A DNA stretch of 64,000 bases from NCBI RefSeq assembly GCF_000011345.1, contig NC_004113.1, forward strand, positions 1,488,001-1,552,000, read 5' to 3'. The position numbers were made by a program, and so were the translations under genes. Of this stretch, positions 54,796-63,622 are shown piece by piece (position 1 is the stretch's first letter; every line of letters starts with the position of its first letter). The notes beneath the pieces were generated by a model. That model did no database searches. It was not told the DNA's origin and saw only the letters and a list, made by a program, of their open reading frames with translations. This stretch comes from Thermosynechococcus vestitus BP-1 (GTDB taxonomy: Bacteria; Cyanobacteriota; Cyanobacteriia; Thermosynechococcales; Thermosynechococcaceae).

Positions 54796-57700
54796 TTATA
54801 AAGGAGAGGTAGCCAGCTCGTGGAGCTGCACCAGCGCCTGCAACCATGTCGTCATCGCACCCCGCGCCTCGTCAGCGTCGTTCAACGGGGTCTCAACATG
54901 GGCTACTCGTGTGTTCCGGAATTCATTGACACGCTCCAGCAACTCATAGAGGTCCCGGAATCCTGGAGAGGAAAAGGTATCCGAGACTGCTTTCCATATC
55001 CCATCGGCGCCCATCCCGCCTTGATGGGCGTAATGCAGGCAAAAGAGCAGCGTCCCCAGACGTTGGATAGAGCGGCCAAAGACCAGGTTATCGCGCAGAT
55101 AGCGCTGGTTCCTCTCCAGCAGGGCCTGTTCACGTTGGGCTAGGTGGTTCAGGTCTGGGCTGAAAAAGAGTATGGAAGCCTCTTTGTTCGCAGGGATGGC
55201 GGGCTTCAGGAACTTTTCCAGAATGTGCAAGGCGAATTCATCCAGTGGGCCCAGAAGCGGTTGGAAGGCGTGAGCATATGTCGGATACCGTGAGCGCACC
55301 GCGTGATCCAAGAGGATCACAGCCTGACGCATCAGGTCGGCGATTTCTGCCGGAGGTTGCGCAATACCAGCTTCTTGCAGGACGCGCTGAAACAAGGCTT
55401 CGGATGCCGACTGAGTCGTGGCCTCTTCCAGGGGCAATGCCAACTGCTTTGTTTTCCACTCGTCCAGCAGGGCCTTCAAAGATGGCTCGCAAGCACGCGC
55501 CAGCTCTGCAATGGTAGTGGCAGCCCCCTGCTGGAAAAGGTGATAGGGCACATAGAGGTAATGCCAGCGCGCCTCTTTGCCAGAGGCGGTCTTGCACCAT
55601 TCCACCGCGGCACTGGCTTTGAGCGGCACCAGTTCATCCTGGCGACCTTTCAATTCCACAAGATAATGATCGCCGCCGGCCGTGCGCACGAAAAAGTCGG
55701 GGACGTAGAAGGCGCGCTGGCCATCCGGTTTCAGATAGTCCAGCATCAGCTTCTGGGGACCGGCGTTTTTTGCGAACGCGACGACATCTTGGGCCGTTTC
55801 CAGGAAGTCCGTAAACGCCTGTTCAAGGTCATTATCGCAGGGTACCAGGTTGAACAGCGTGCGTTCTGCTGGCAGAGCAGGGCGCTGGGCCGTGCTGGTC
55901 GCCTGGTAGGGTTTCCAGGTCGAGAGCCGCTGTCCACGGCTGATGCGCTGACGCTTTTTCTGGCGCACAGTCTTTTCCAGAATTAGCGGCGTAAAGGTGG
56001 CGCGGATGTGTTCCATCACGTCCATGTCACGCATGCGGTGGTCCACTTCGCCGCTATACAGGTCCACCGGGCGCTCGAACAGCACCTCGGCGATGAAACG
56101 CTCGACCAGCGGGGCCAGAACCTGATGTGGGTTGCTGATGCGGCAGGCGCGGCCCAACATCTGGGCAAAGTAGGACGGCGCCGACCAGGCGTTGTTCAAC
56201 AGCCCGGCATCCAGCTTCATCGTGGCCACGATCTCGTCGGTAAACAGATGACGCTCTTTGTATTCGATGGCTCCTTCCTTTTTGCGCCCAATAGGCAAAG
56301 GTTTGAACTTGCTTTGGAATGCCGCACGTATTTCTTCAAAAGTCAGCCCCTGTAATTCACTAGTGGTCTCGACGGCATCGGATACCTGCGGAATCTCAAT
56401 ATCCAAATCGGCCACCGGCTTGTGCTCGTGATCCACAAAAATCGTGACCGTCTGTTTGAAGACCTCCCGAACCGGCAAGAGGGCGATATCCAGCCCCTCC
56501 TGTGCCAGTTCATCCTCGTAAAGTCTGCGGAAGGCAGGATGCTCGATCACGGTAACGATCTCCGGCATCTCACCCAGGGGGAACATGCGGCGCAGACCGC
56601 GCCCCAGCGTCTGTTCCGGTAAAATGCCGGATCTGGCCGAGTAAGGGCGCAGGGGCACGATGGTGGTCACGTTGCGCACATCCCAGCCCTCGCGCAACAT
56701 CATCACCGAAACCACGCAGCGGAATTTGCTATCGGGGCTATCCAGTTCCCGCGACATCTCGCGCAGCGCACGCAGGTCGTCCGCCTTCATGGCCGTTTCG
56801 TTTTCCACGAACTCCTGATAGGTTCTGCCGCCGCGGGTCACCGTCTTGATGCGGCCTTTCAGGCGGGTGTGAATGTTGAGCACGCGCCCTTTGAGCAGGG
56901 GGAAAGCATCGCTATCCAGATAATCGGCGACCTCGTTGGCAGCCTGGGCGTCCTCCGTCATCACAAAGAGCACAGGTTTGCGCACTCTGCCCAACTCTTC
57001 ATAGGTCCTGGCATAGCGCTGGTAGCCTAATTGCAGGTGCATTCCGTAGCGTTCGTGGGCCGGCGTCTTCTTGTCACCGCGCACGACCAGTTCATCCGAT
57101 TCGCCCAGCACGGGCACTTTGACGATGCCAGCATCCACCGCTTCGCCCAAGGGAAAGTCCACCACAATATGACGGAAGAGCGAGCCGTCGTTGTGCTTGG
57201 GCGTGGCCGTAAAGTCCAGTTGCAGGCACAGGCCCCGCTGCCCACGCTGCAGGCTTTCTTCGTGCAGGGCATCAATGGCGCGGTTCCAGGCCAGGTCGGG
57301 ATCGTGCAGATGGTGGGCTTCGTCGTTGAGCACCATCAGGCGTGGATGGGCGGTGATGCGTGCCCGCAGGCTTTCCCCCGTATCCAGCGCCCGGCCGCGC
57401 ACCACCGGCGGCCCGAAAATGGCGGACACCTCTTCCTCAGACGCTTCGCCGCCGTTATCGCGGCTGGGATAGAGTCGGTGGATGTTGGTCAGGTAGAGCG
57501 CGCCGGTCGTCGTCGCGCCGCCGGGTTCATCCTGTAGCACGACCTGCATCTGAAAGTCGGGCCGCCATTCTTCCGGGATGAGCGGGTCGGCATAAAAGAT
57601 GGCGCAGTTTTCAAAGTCGTCTTTCAGGCGCTCGTAGACGGTCAGGTTGGGCGCGATGACGACGAAATGCCGGGCCAGGTCGGAGTTCGGCTCGTAGAGG

Positions 57701-58227
57701 CTGTGGAAGTAGCTCCAGACGATGGCCAGGCTCATGATCTTGGTCTTGCCGGCGCCGGTGGCGATCTTGGCGCAGTACCTGGCCCAGCGATCCTGCTCCG
57801 GCGGAATCCCAAAAGCCAGATCGGCGAGTTGTTGATCGCCGAACTCAAAGAGCAGTTCGGCCACGTTGCGCACGCGGCGCAGTTCGTAGAGGTAGATGAA
57901 GGTCTCGATGGCTTCCCGCTGCGCCCAGTGGTAACGGAAGGGAATCAGGTCGCCGGCTTCGTTTTTGACCAGGTGCTCGCTCTCGAACCAGTGATGCAGC
58001 AGCGTGTGGGAGGTCTCACTGACGCCGGCATAACCGCCGCGCCGCCAGGCGTCCACCTCGGCGCGGATGGCGCGCACCAGCGGCACCTTGCTGGGACGCC
58101 GCCCCGGCGCGATGATGGCCGGCTGCCCCGATTGCGGGTTGGGCAGGCGGTGCCTCGTCGGCTCTTCCCAGGGCTTGAAGAGCGGCTGCAGGGCCGAGGC
58201 ATTCTGCTGTGTAATCTCAAATGGCAT
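54796..58227 (-). CDS. Type III restriction subunit (Res), DEAD/DEAH helicase-nuclease
   Basis: A 1143-residue ATP-dependent restriction subunit, apparently full length. Walker A is IATGAGKTKIM (near residue 155), the DEAH box is LNDEAHHLHD (near 300), motif III is DFTATP, and the C-terminal helicase motif is MLREGWDVRNVTTIV with QTLGRGLRRMFP. A PD-(D/E)xK nuclease follows near residues 835-860: PDFFVRT, then YLVELKGRQDE. The C-terminal ~250 residues are helical without a motif I recognise. It starts ATG 58227, three bases after the Mod frame, and depends on Mod to recognise DNA. GC-rich and almost free of HIP1, unlike host genes. Confidence 0.92.
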   Translation of the reverse strand: MPFEITQQNASALQPLFKPWEEPTRHRLPNPQSGQPAIIAPGRRPSKVPLVRAIRAEVDAWRRGGYAGVSETSHTLLHHWFESEHLVKNEAGDLIPFRYHWAQREAIETFIYLYELRRVRNVAELLFEFGDQQLADLAFGIPPEQDRWARYCAKIATGAGKTKIMSLAIVWSYFHSLYEPNSDLARHFVVIAPNLTVYERLKDDFENCAIFYADPLIPEEWRPDFQMQVVLQDEPGGATTTGALYLTNIHRLYPSRDNGGEASEEEVSAIFGPPVVRGRALDTGESLRARITAHPRLMVLNDEAHHLHDPDLAWNRAIDALHEESLQRGQRGLCLQLDFTATPKHNDGSLFRHIVVDFPLGEAVDAGIVKVPVLGESDELVVRGDKKTPAHERYGMHLQLGYQRYARTYEELGRVRKPVLFVMTEDAQAANEVADYLDSDAFPLLKGRVLNIHTRLKGRIKTVTRGGRTYQEFVENETAMKADDLRALREMSRELDSPDSKFRCVVSVMMLREGWDVRNVTTIVPLRPYSARSGILPEQTLGRGLRRMFPLGEMPEIVTVIEHPAFRRLYEDELAQEGLDIALLPVREVFKQTVTIFVDHEHKPVADLDIEIPQVSDAVETTSELQGLTFEEIRAAFQSKFKPLPIGRKKEGAIEYKERHLFTDEIVATMKLDAGLLNNAWSAPSYFAQMLGRACRISNPHQVLAPLVERFIAEVLFERPVDLYSGEVDHRMRDMDVMEHIRATFTPLILEKTVRQKKRQRISRGQRLSTWKPYQATSTAQRPALPAERTLFNLVPCDNDLEQAFTDFLETAQDVVAFAKNAGPQKLMLDYLKPDGQRAFYVPDFFVRTAGGDHYLVELKGRQDELVPLKASAAVEWCKTASGKEARWHYLYVPYHLFQQGAATTIAELARACEPSLKALLDEWKTKQLALPLEEATTQSASEALFQRVLQEAGIAQPPAEIADLMRQAVILLDHAVRSRYPTYAHAFQPLLGPLDEFALHILEKFLKPAIPANKEASILFFSPDLNHLAQREQALLERNQRYLRDNLVFGRSIQRLGTLLFCLHYAHQGGMGADGIWKAVSDTFSSPGFRDLYELLERVNEFRNTRVAHVETPLNDADEARGAMTTWLQALVQLHELATSPL

Positions 58228-58229
58228 AA

Positions 58230-58988
58230 TTACACCTCCACGTCCAGCACCGCCGTGGTATCCACGCCAAAGACATCAATCACCTTGACCGCAATCTGAT
58301 GTTTGCCAGGCGCCTCGTACTTCCAGCCCAGATCGCTGTGCGTCTTCAGCGAGCGGTCTTTGCGGGTGCGGAAGTCCTGCCAGTGGTGCTCGAAGGGCTT
58401 GTCGGGCGAGTAGTCAAAGTCCACCGCCCAGAAGTCGATGAAATCAAAAGGCGACTTGATCGCTCGTTCGTGCAGGGCGGCCAGCTCCTTCTCGGGTACC
58501 TCGGCTAAGGCCGGGGTGAAGCGCACCAGTTCCACATCCACCTTGTCATCCTTGACGATGGCGCGGGCTTCCAGCGCGCCGGCCTCAAAGAACTGCACCT
58601 CTTTGCGGTTGGACTCCATGATCTCACGTGGGATGTACTTCAGGCGGATGTTCACGCCGGTCTCGGCTACCAGCGCCTCTTTTTTGCGGCTGAGTTCCAT
58701 CTCGAATTCCCACGCCAGGCAGTGGACCTCGTGCCCGCCAACCTGACGCACGGCCTTAGCCACGTCGCGCAGTTCGTCGTAGGTGAAGATGCTGTCGATT
58801 TGATCCACGTGCACATAGGCGGGGCCTTTCTTGCCATGCAGCAGTCGATGAGGCGGGTTTTCAAGAGGCGCCGCCTTGTAGAACTGCAACACGATGCGGC
58901 GATGCTCACCGTCGGCGCCCTTGAGTCGATCCAGTTGCCACCACTGCCGCTCGTAGCGCCCCAAGTTATAGACATCAAATAGAGCGGT
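58230..58988 (-). pseudogene. C-terminal part of the Mod methyltransferase, frame-shifted
   Basis: The frame is open from about 58988, where it reads [20 protein letters not shown] directly after the QPY end of the mod frame, to 58230. No ATG or GTG lies at its N-terminus, and its earliest ATG-like start is TTG 58964. The sequence YVHVDQIDSIFTYDELRDVA and IRLKYIPREIMESNRKEVQFF is the usual C-terminal region of type III Mod proteins of this family. One extra base near 58982-58985 separates it from the mod frame, so mod appears frameshifted. A sequencing error or programmed shift cannot be excluded. Confidence 0.8.
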
Positions 58989-60132
58989 AAGGTTGGTCCG
59001 CGGCGTGCAGTTCGCGCTGCACCTGAATCAGGCGCTTGCGCGTGGTATGGATGGCATAGCGCCCCAGGTCCACCCCGATCCAGCGCCGCCCCAGTTTCTC
59101 CGCCACTGCCAGCGTGGTGCCGCTGCCGCAGAAGAAATCGGCCACTAGGTCGCCTTCGTTGGAGGAAGCTTTGATGATGCGCTCTAATAAGGCTTCGGGT
59201 TTTTGGGTGTCGAAACCGGTTGTTTGTTGATCATTGCGAAAGATCGATTGAATGTCGTCCCAAACGTCGCGCATAATTACGTTACGATACTTTTGGCCTG
59301 GCCGGCCCACGCCACAAAGTTCACAGACTTCGTCGCGTTGGACGCCTAACTGTTTTCCAGATATAGTGGTAGGTTCTGGCAAAGTAGGTACGTATGACTT
59401 TTGCAGAAGTTGATTGAAAACCGGCGTATCGCTTTTTGTATATATGAGTATGTCGTCGTGCTTCTTGGAGAAACCCACGTTTTCCGGAATACCGCCAGTT
59501 TTGTATGCCCAAATGATATGGTTAAGAAACCGATCTCTTCCGAATATGTCGTCTAGTACTTGGCGAAGAAATGCATTCATCCTCCAATCGCAATGCACAT
59601 AAATGCTTCCCCGCTCGCTAAGCAACTCGCGCATCAGGGTCAGGCGCTCGTACATCATGTGCAGGTAGGAATCGGTGCCCTTGCCCCAGGTGTCGCGGTA
59701 GGCCACGGCTTCCAGGATGGACTGCTCCTTCTGCACCGCCTCGCCTTCCTCACCGATCTGCACCTGCATGGTAAAGTCGGCGCCCACGTCGAAGGGCGGG
59801 TCAATGTAGATGAGGTCAATCTTGCCGCGGAACTGCTCCAGCAGGGCGGCCATCACCAGTTTGTTATCGCCCCAGATGAGCATGTTGCGGAAGTCGTCGC
59901 GGTGGGCTTGTTGGTGAAAGGCCGCTTCATTGAAGATGCTCAGTTGCTGCGCTTTCTCGCGATCGCGCGGTTCATCAATCGTCTCGATGCGCTGGAGGGG
60001 CAGCGGCAACGTGGGGAGCTTAACGGGGCGGCGGTTGCCGTACTCGTCGTACTTGCCCTCCCAGACCAGCTCGGTCTTCATGCGGGAGAGGGGATGTGGA
60101 TTGTCGGGACCCCAGCTAACGCCGTTACTCAT
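58975..60132 (-). CDS. Type III/beta-class DNA methyltransferase (Mod)
   Basis: A 385-residue N6-adenine or N4-cytosine methyltransferase from ATG 60132. Motif IV is IDPPFDVG (near residue 112), motif I is [19 protein letters not shown] (near 335) and the SAM Asp follows in IGVDLGRY; motif order IV-TRD-I marks the beta class. Residues about 178-314, the target-recognition domain, are visibly AT-richer than the flanks. A metal-type [10 protein letters not shown] sits there. The start overlaps the stop of the upstream truncated Mod by eight bases (ATGAGTAA). Its C-terminal region lies in another frame. Confidence 0.88.
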   Translation of the reverse strand: MSNGVSWGPDNPHPLSRMKTELVWEGKYDEYGNRRPVKLPTLPLPLQRIETIDEPRDREKAQQLSIFNEAAFHQQAHRDDFRNMLIWGDNKLVMAALLEQFRGKIDLIYIDPPFDVGADFTMQVQIGEEGEAVQKEQSILEAVAYRDTWGKGTDSYLHMMYERLTLMRELLSERGSIYVHCDWRMNAFLRQVLDDIFGRDRFLNHIIWAYKTGGIPENVGFSKKHDDILIYTKSDTPVFNQLLQKSYVPTLPEPTTISGKQLGVQRDEVCELCGVGRPGQKYRNVIMRDVWDDIQSIFRNDQQTTGFDTQKPEALLERIIKASSNEGDLVADFFCGSGTTLAVAEKLGRRWIGVDLGRYAIHTTRKRLIQVQRELHAADQPYRSI

Positions 60133-60712
60133 ATCCAATTACCTCTCTTGTTAAATCCTTGCTGTCTCCCACGTCGCGCTTGTTCACGAACGGCTGGAAG
60201 TTCGAGCCGTACTTGATGCCGTAGGGCGGGTCTATGTAGATCATCTGCACCTTGCCCGCCAGGCCCTCTTTTTCCAGGAGCGAGTTCATCACCAGGAGTG
60301 AGTCGCCGGCGATCAGGCGGTTGCTCCAGCCGTGCTTGTGCCGGTAGAAGTCGATCGCCTCCCGCAGGGGTTCCTGGCGCTGCTCCTCGAACAGCCCTAG
60401 CTGCACCGGAGCCTGCGCGGCGCTCTTCTTGCGCACTGCCTCGGTGATGGTGCGCGGGTCGATGCGCTCGTGCACGTGCAGCGAGACGGTCGGCACCTCG
60501 AAGGAGGTGTGCTCGGCCTTGCCCGCCCAGACCAGTTGCGGGTCGAGGTGGGGGTCGTAGGCGTAGGTCTTTTTCTTCTGGCCGGCGTCCGGGTCGGTGT
60601 CCGGTGTCACCAGCCCAACGGGCGGGTTGTTGAGGCGTTCCTTGTCCCGATGCTCGTAGGATTCAATCGGGCGCTTGGTCGAGTGGGTCTCTGTCTTCTT
60701 CCTTCGTGCCAT
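60125..60712 (-). pseudogene. Truncated N-terminus of another Mod methyltransferase
   Basis: A 195-residue fragment starting at ATG 60712 (RBS GGAAGGA). It has the family N-terminus (YDPHLDPQLVWAGKAEHTSF), the leader of a type III Mod, and motif IV DPPYGIKYGSNFQPF at residues 161-175, then ends at [12 protein letters not shown] where intact relatives continue for hundreds of residues. It lacks motif I and the TRD, so it cannot methylate. It may be a recombination relic of an older system, or translated only to drive the mod gene that overlaps its stop codon. Confidence 0.82.
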
Positions 60713-60755
60713 TAAGTCCTTCCTGTCAGCAGTGTCATCCTATTCACCAGCGGGC

Positions 60756-60822
60756 GGCTAAGCCTTTGAATCTAAGCCAAGAATCGCCGCGAAGTGGGGT
60801 TGGCTGGAATGAATGGTTAGGC
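60756..60822 (-). repeat. attC-like integron recombination site
   Basis: A 67-base imperfect palindrome. The minus strand opens with the core GCCTAAC (RYYYAAC form) and goes on through ATTCATTCCAGCCAAC, a central CTTCGCGGCG, TTGGCTTAG and a degenerate far core (G)GCTTAGCC. AGCCAA (60800-60805 region) pairs with TTGGCT (60775-60780). The layout and the central CTTCGCGG closely follow integron cassette attC sites. The stop codon TAA of the zinc-ribbon ORF lies inside the first core site, as in cassettes. The far core has two mismatches to the expected complement, so activity is doubtful. Confidence 0.7.
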
Positions 60823-61068
60823 AGGTTCAATGAGACTGTAGTTACATGTCGCACAGCGACGAATGGTTTGACCGGTTGAGAGTTGACCAACGTCATGAAG
60901 GGTGAGTTTTTCACAGTTTGGACAAGTCTTTCCGCGTCCTTTGCCAACGTCTGAAATTGCCTTGCTCCAAGGCCACCCAACGGTCTGACAACTGCTGCAC
61001 TGACTAATGCTGCCATTGTCATGAAAGGTGTGTTGCCCGCAATGCGGGCATATGGCTCCTTTTGGCAT
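60817..61068 (-). CDS. Small double zinc-ribbon protein
   Basis: An 83-residue protein with two zinc ribbons: CPHCGQHTFHDNG with CSSC, and CPNCEKLTLHDVG with CATCNY. Each has the CxxC...CxxC spacing of a nucleic-acid-binding or protein-interaction knuckle. The start is ATG 61068, after an A-rich leader. Its TAA stop is embedded in an attC-like core. It stands alone between the restriction island and the DUF751 gene. Function unknown; it may be a captured gene cassette. Confidence 0.78.
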   Translation of the reverse strand: MPKGAICPHCGQHTFHDNGSISQCSSCQTVGWPWSKAISDVGKGRGKTCPNCEKLTLHDVGQLSTGQTIRRCATCNYSLIEPA

Positions 61069-61202
61069 AGTATTTTTGAGTTGGTTGCTTGCCTATTACT
61101 AAGGAAAAAATACGACATTTCTTCCCTTCTTTCTAGCCTCTTAAACTGTCTTTCAAAACTTTTGCTTCATAATCTGCTCAGAGTCTCTGCTGGAGTAGTA
61201 TC

Positions 61203-61457
61203 ATGAAAGCAATTTCAAGCCCGCTGGCGTCACCAAGTGAGGAGCATCAATCCATGGATGGCTTTTGGGAAAATGTCCTGCGCTATCAACGATATTTTGT
61301 TACAGTTCTATTGGGCGTAGTATGGAATTTTGTTGAGCCATTGGTGCCTCTTTTTAAGCGTCCGCTGAGCGCGATCGCCCTTATTGGCCTCATCGTGGGC
61401 CTCCTCACATTTGTGGCCCTGACGTTACGAGCAATGTTGGGTTTAACCGCTGCATAA
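61203..61457 (+). CDS. ycf33: DUF751 family (Ycf33-like) membrane protein
   Basis: An 84-residue protein with two membrane segments (about 32-50 and 57-80). FWENVLRYQRYFVTVLLGVV fits the DUF751/Ycf33 family shared by cyanobacteria and algal plastids, function unknown. Start ATG 61203 has a GGAG upstream; an internal ATG at 61254 gives the shorter family-like start MDGFWENV and cannot be excluded. The region returns here to host composition and HIP1 density. Confidence 0.85.
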   Translation: MKAISSPLASPSEEHQSMDGFWENVLRYQRYFVTVLLGVVWNFVEPLVPLFKRPLSAIALIGLIVGLLTFVALTLRAMLGLTAA

Positions 61458-61466
61458 GGTGGCACA

Positions 61467-62072
61467 ATGGCCCCCTCCCTGCCCATCAAGGCACAAATTG
61501 ACCTGATTTTGCTGAGTCTTGAGGCCTTGGCCCATGTGGGTTCAGCAGAGGTCCTGGCATTGGCAGAAACCATGGGGTTTGAGGCCTACTTGCCTGATCG
61601 TGTGGGGCTATGGCGACTGCGGCAATCGAGTCCCCTGCGGCGGGGTCGCAATGGGCGACGCAAACTAGATGTGGACGAAGCCCGTGCCTTAGCCTTGATC
61701 TGCACCCGCTTAGCCCAGCAGCACCAGCCAACCATCCGCACCGCCATTGAATCCTGGCAACAGCAGACCAGTGAAGGTCGCCCCCCCCACTTAGATCCAG
61801 TGCTTGGCGATTATATTGACCGCTTCACCCGTTTGTATCAAGACCGCATGGCTCATGACAGCAGCGATGGTACAGAATTGGCCCAACTGGCCTTAGACTT
61901 ACTCGTGGATTTGCTCTTTTACAGTACGCCCCAAGGGGCACGCCGCCTTTGGATCACGCTGCTAGAGCGCACTACTCCTGCGCCCCCTTCTCTGTTGTTG
62001 GTGGAACCTGAACCAGTAGCTGCACCAGCCCCTGAACTGCCTACGTTGTTTCCCCATTCCGATGTCTCATGA
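61467..62072 (+). CDS. DUF3038 family protein
   Basis: A 201-residue soluble helical protein. SLPIKAQIDLILLSLEALAH at the N-terminus and RKLDVDEARALALICTRLA in the middle are DUF3038 signatures. The Pro-rich tail is probably disordered. It starts ten bases after the DUF751 gene and overlaps the start of the DUF4335 gene by four bases. These two DUF families commonly occur side by side in cyanobacteria; function unknown. Confidence 0.85.
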   Translation: MAPSLPIKAQIDLILLSLEALAHVGSAEVLALAETMGFEAYLPDRVGLWRLRQSSPLRRGRNGRRKLDVDEARALALICTRLAQQHQPTIRTAIESWQQQTSEGRPPHLDPVLGDYIDRFTRLYQDRMAHDSSDGTELAQLALDLLVDLLFYSTPQGARRLWITLLERTTPAPPSLLLVEPEPVAAPAPELPTLFPHSDVS

Positions 62073-63211
62073 GTACTACCCTCAGCTATTCTCAGCCCAC
62101 CTGCCAACTGGATGTTGCTGCTGAATTTTTTCCCTTTAGTCAGAAGCTGCGCCGGGCACCGGTGCGATCGCTCCACTTTACGCTGTCTGTGGCAGAAAAA
62201 CTCAGGGTTGAGGGCAACGATCGCCAGCTCTATCAACTAAAAACACTCGTCAACGAGTATATTGAGGCTTTCCTGAGGCATCACCAAACACCGACAGAAG
62301 TGACCGCAGCGGGTGTTGTCCTGCGATCGCGATCGCTCCTCGAACATGAACTCCATCTACCCGATGGGCGGGTGATTCCTCTGCAGCTGACAGAACTATA
62401 CGACTTGGTAACCGTTCTGGACAACTGGTCTGCCGTCATGGAGCCCTTGCCAGAACTGGTGGAGCAGGCCCAATCCACCTTTGCTCAGATTCCAATCTGG
62501 GCCAAAAGTGCAGCGGTGGCCCTGGCCGTGGTTGCTGCCTTGACCCTGGTCACCCAACGCTGGCAAATAGCCCCAGCTCCGATGGCGGTCACTTCAGCGA
62601 CCCGTGAGGAACCCAACCTGCCCCCCCTGGCAATGCCATCACCGTTGCCAGCCCCTGCGGAAACCCCACAACTTGCTCCCCTACCTAGCCCGCCGCCCGC
62701 TCCCCCTGAAACTTCTACGCTTGTGCCGCTGCCTTCACCCCCAGAAATGCCACCGCCAGCGATCGCGCCCGCGCCACCCCCACCCCCTGTTGTTCAAGAG
62801 GCACCTCCCCCTCAGCTCCCTGATCAAAATCCTGATCAAAATAACGTGGTGGTGCAAGCTCCCCCTAAGCGCGCGCCTGCTGATATTGAACCTGCCCCAA
62901 TGATCCTTCCCCCAGCTGAAACAACTCCCATCCCTGCAACTACCCTGCGGGAGGTGCAAACCTATTTTCAAGACCGTTGGCGCCCGCCCGCCAGCCTAGA
63001 CACGAGTCTGGAGTACCGCATTGTCCTCAATCCCGATGGCACCCTTGCCCAAGCACTGCCCCTTAATGGTGCAGCGGTTCGTTTTATTGATCGCACCCCA
63101 ATACCTCTACAGCAAAGTCCTCTAGCCAGTCCCTTTGGGGGCGATCGCCCGATTTTGTTGCGGTTAGTCTTGATGCCCTCTGGAAGCGTGCAAGTGTTTG
63201 CTGAAAATTGA
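62069..63211 (+). CDS. DUF4335 family membrane protein
   Basis: A 380-residue protein. Residues about 1-130 are the DUF4335 domain (SYSQPTCQLDVAAEFFPFSQ and LHFTLSVAEKLRVEGNDRQL). One membrane segment (about 150-166) precedes a long Pro/Ala-rich linker (about 185-290), and a C-terminal beta-rich domain follows (EYRIVLNPDGTLAQALPLNG), which may face the periplasm. Operon with the DUF3038 gene (ATGA overlap). Function unknown. Confidence 0.83.
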   Translation: MSTTLSYSQPTCQLDVAAEFFPFSQKLRRAPVRSLHFTLSVAEKLRVEGNDRQLYQLKTLVNEYIEAFLRHHQTPTEVTAAGVVLRSRSLLEHELHLPDGRVIPLQLTELYDLVTVLDNWSAVMEPLPELVEQAQSTFAQIPIWAKSAAVALAVVAALTLVTQRWQIAPAPMAVTSATREEPNLPPLAMPSPLPAPAETPQLAPLPSPPPAPPETSTLVPLPSPPEMPPPAIAPAPPPPPVVQEAPPPQLPDQNPDQNNVVVQAPPKRAPADIEPAPMILPPAETTPIPATTLREVQTYFQDRWRPPASLDTSLEYRIVLNPDGTLAQALPLNGAAVRFIDRTPIPLQQSPLASPFGGDRPILLRLVLMPSGSVQVFAEN

Positions 63212-63215
63212 TGTA

Positions 63216-63622
63216 CTATGAAGCACTTGAAGAGACTGGGGGCGTAGTAGGCGTAATAGTTGCAATTTCCTGCAAGCGCCTCTTGACTTCGGCGGCATTG
63301 GGATAGCGCTCCCGAGGATCGGGGTGGGTCAAGCAGTTAATCAAATCCACCATCAGCGGATGCAAATGGGGAATGTCCTCGGCATAGAGACGATACTCGC
63401 GCAGACCCCAGCGGAAATAGGTCTCCGGTTCATAGCCCGTGAGTAAGTACACCATTGTTGCTCCCAAGGCAAACAGATCTGAAGCCGGTTCGGGTTTTCC
63501 CTCCTGCTGTTCTGGCGCCGAATAGCCCACAGTACCAATAAACGTTCCAGATGCAGAGGTTAAGACAGATGCTTTGCCCCAGCCCACGAGCACGAGTTCT
63601 GTGGTTTCCCGTTTGACGTAGG
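63216..63622 (-). pseudogene. C-lobe of a Ser/Thr kinase, cut by an IS element
   Basis: The last ~130 codons of a Hanks-type kinase, in frame with the IS transposase upstream. It has LVGWGKASVLTS where DFG is expected (Asp to Gly and Phe to Trp), then GTVGYSAPEQ, SDLFALGATMVYLLTG and HPDPRERYPNA. The N-lobe and HRD loop are missing. The loss of the DFG Asp may predate or follow the insertion. The 5' half may lie beyond the window, on the far side of the IS. Confidence 0.8.

Noticed and set aside
57027-57581. Several overlapping frames on both strands within the Res gene
   Set aside because: All fall within the helicase core on the minus strand; none carries its own motifs or ribosome-binding site.
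59560-60216. Plus-strand frame opposite the two Mod genes
   Set aside because: GC-rich island sequence opens many spurious frames; no domain seen.
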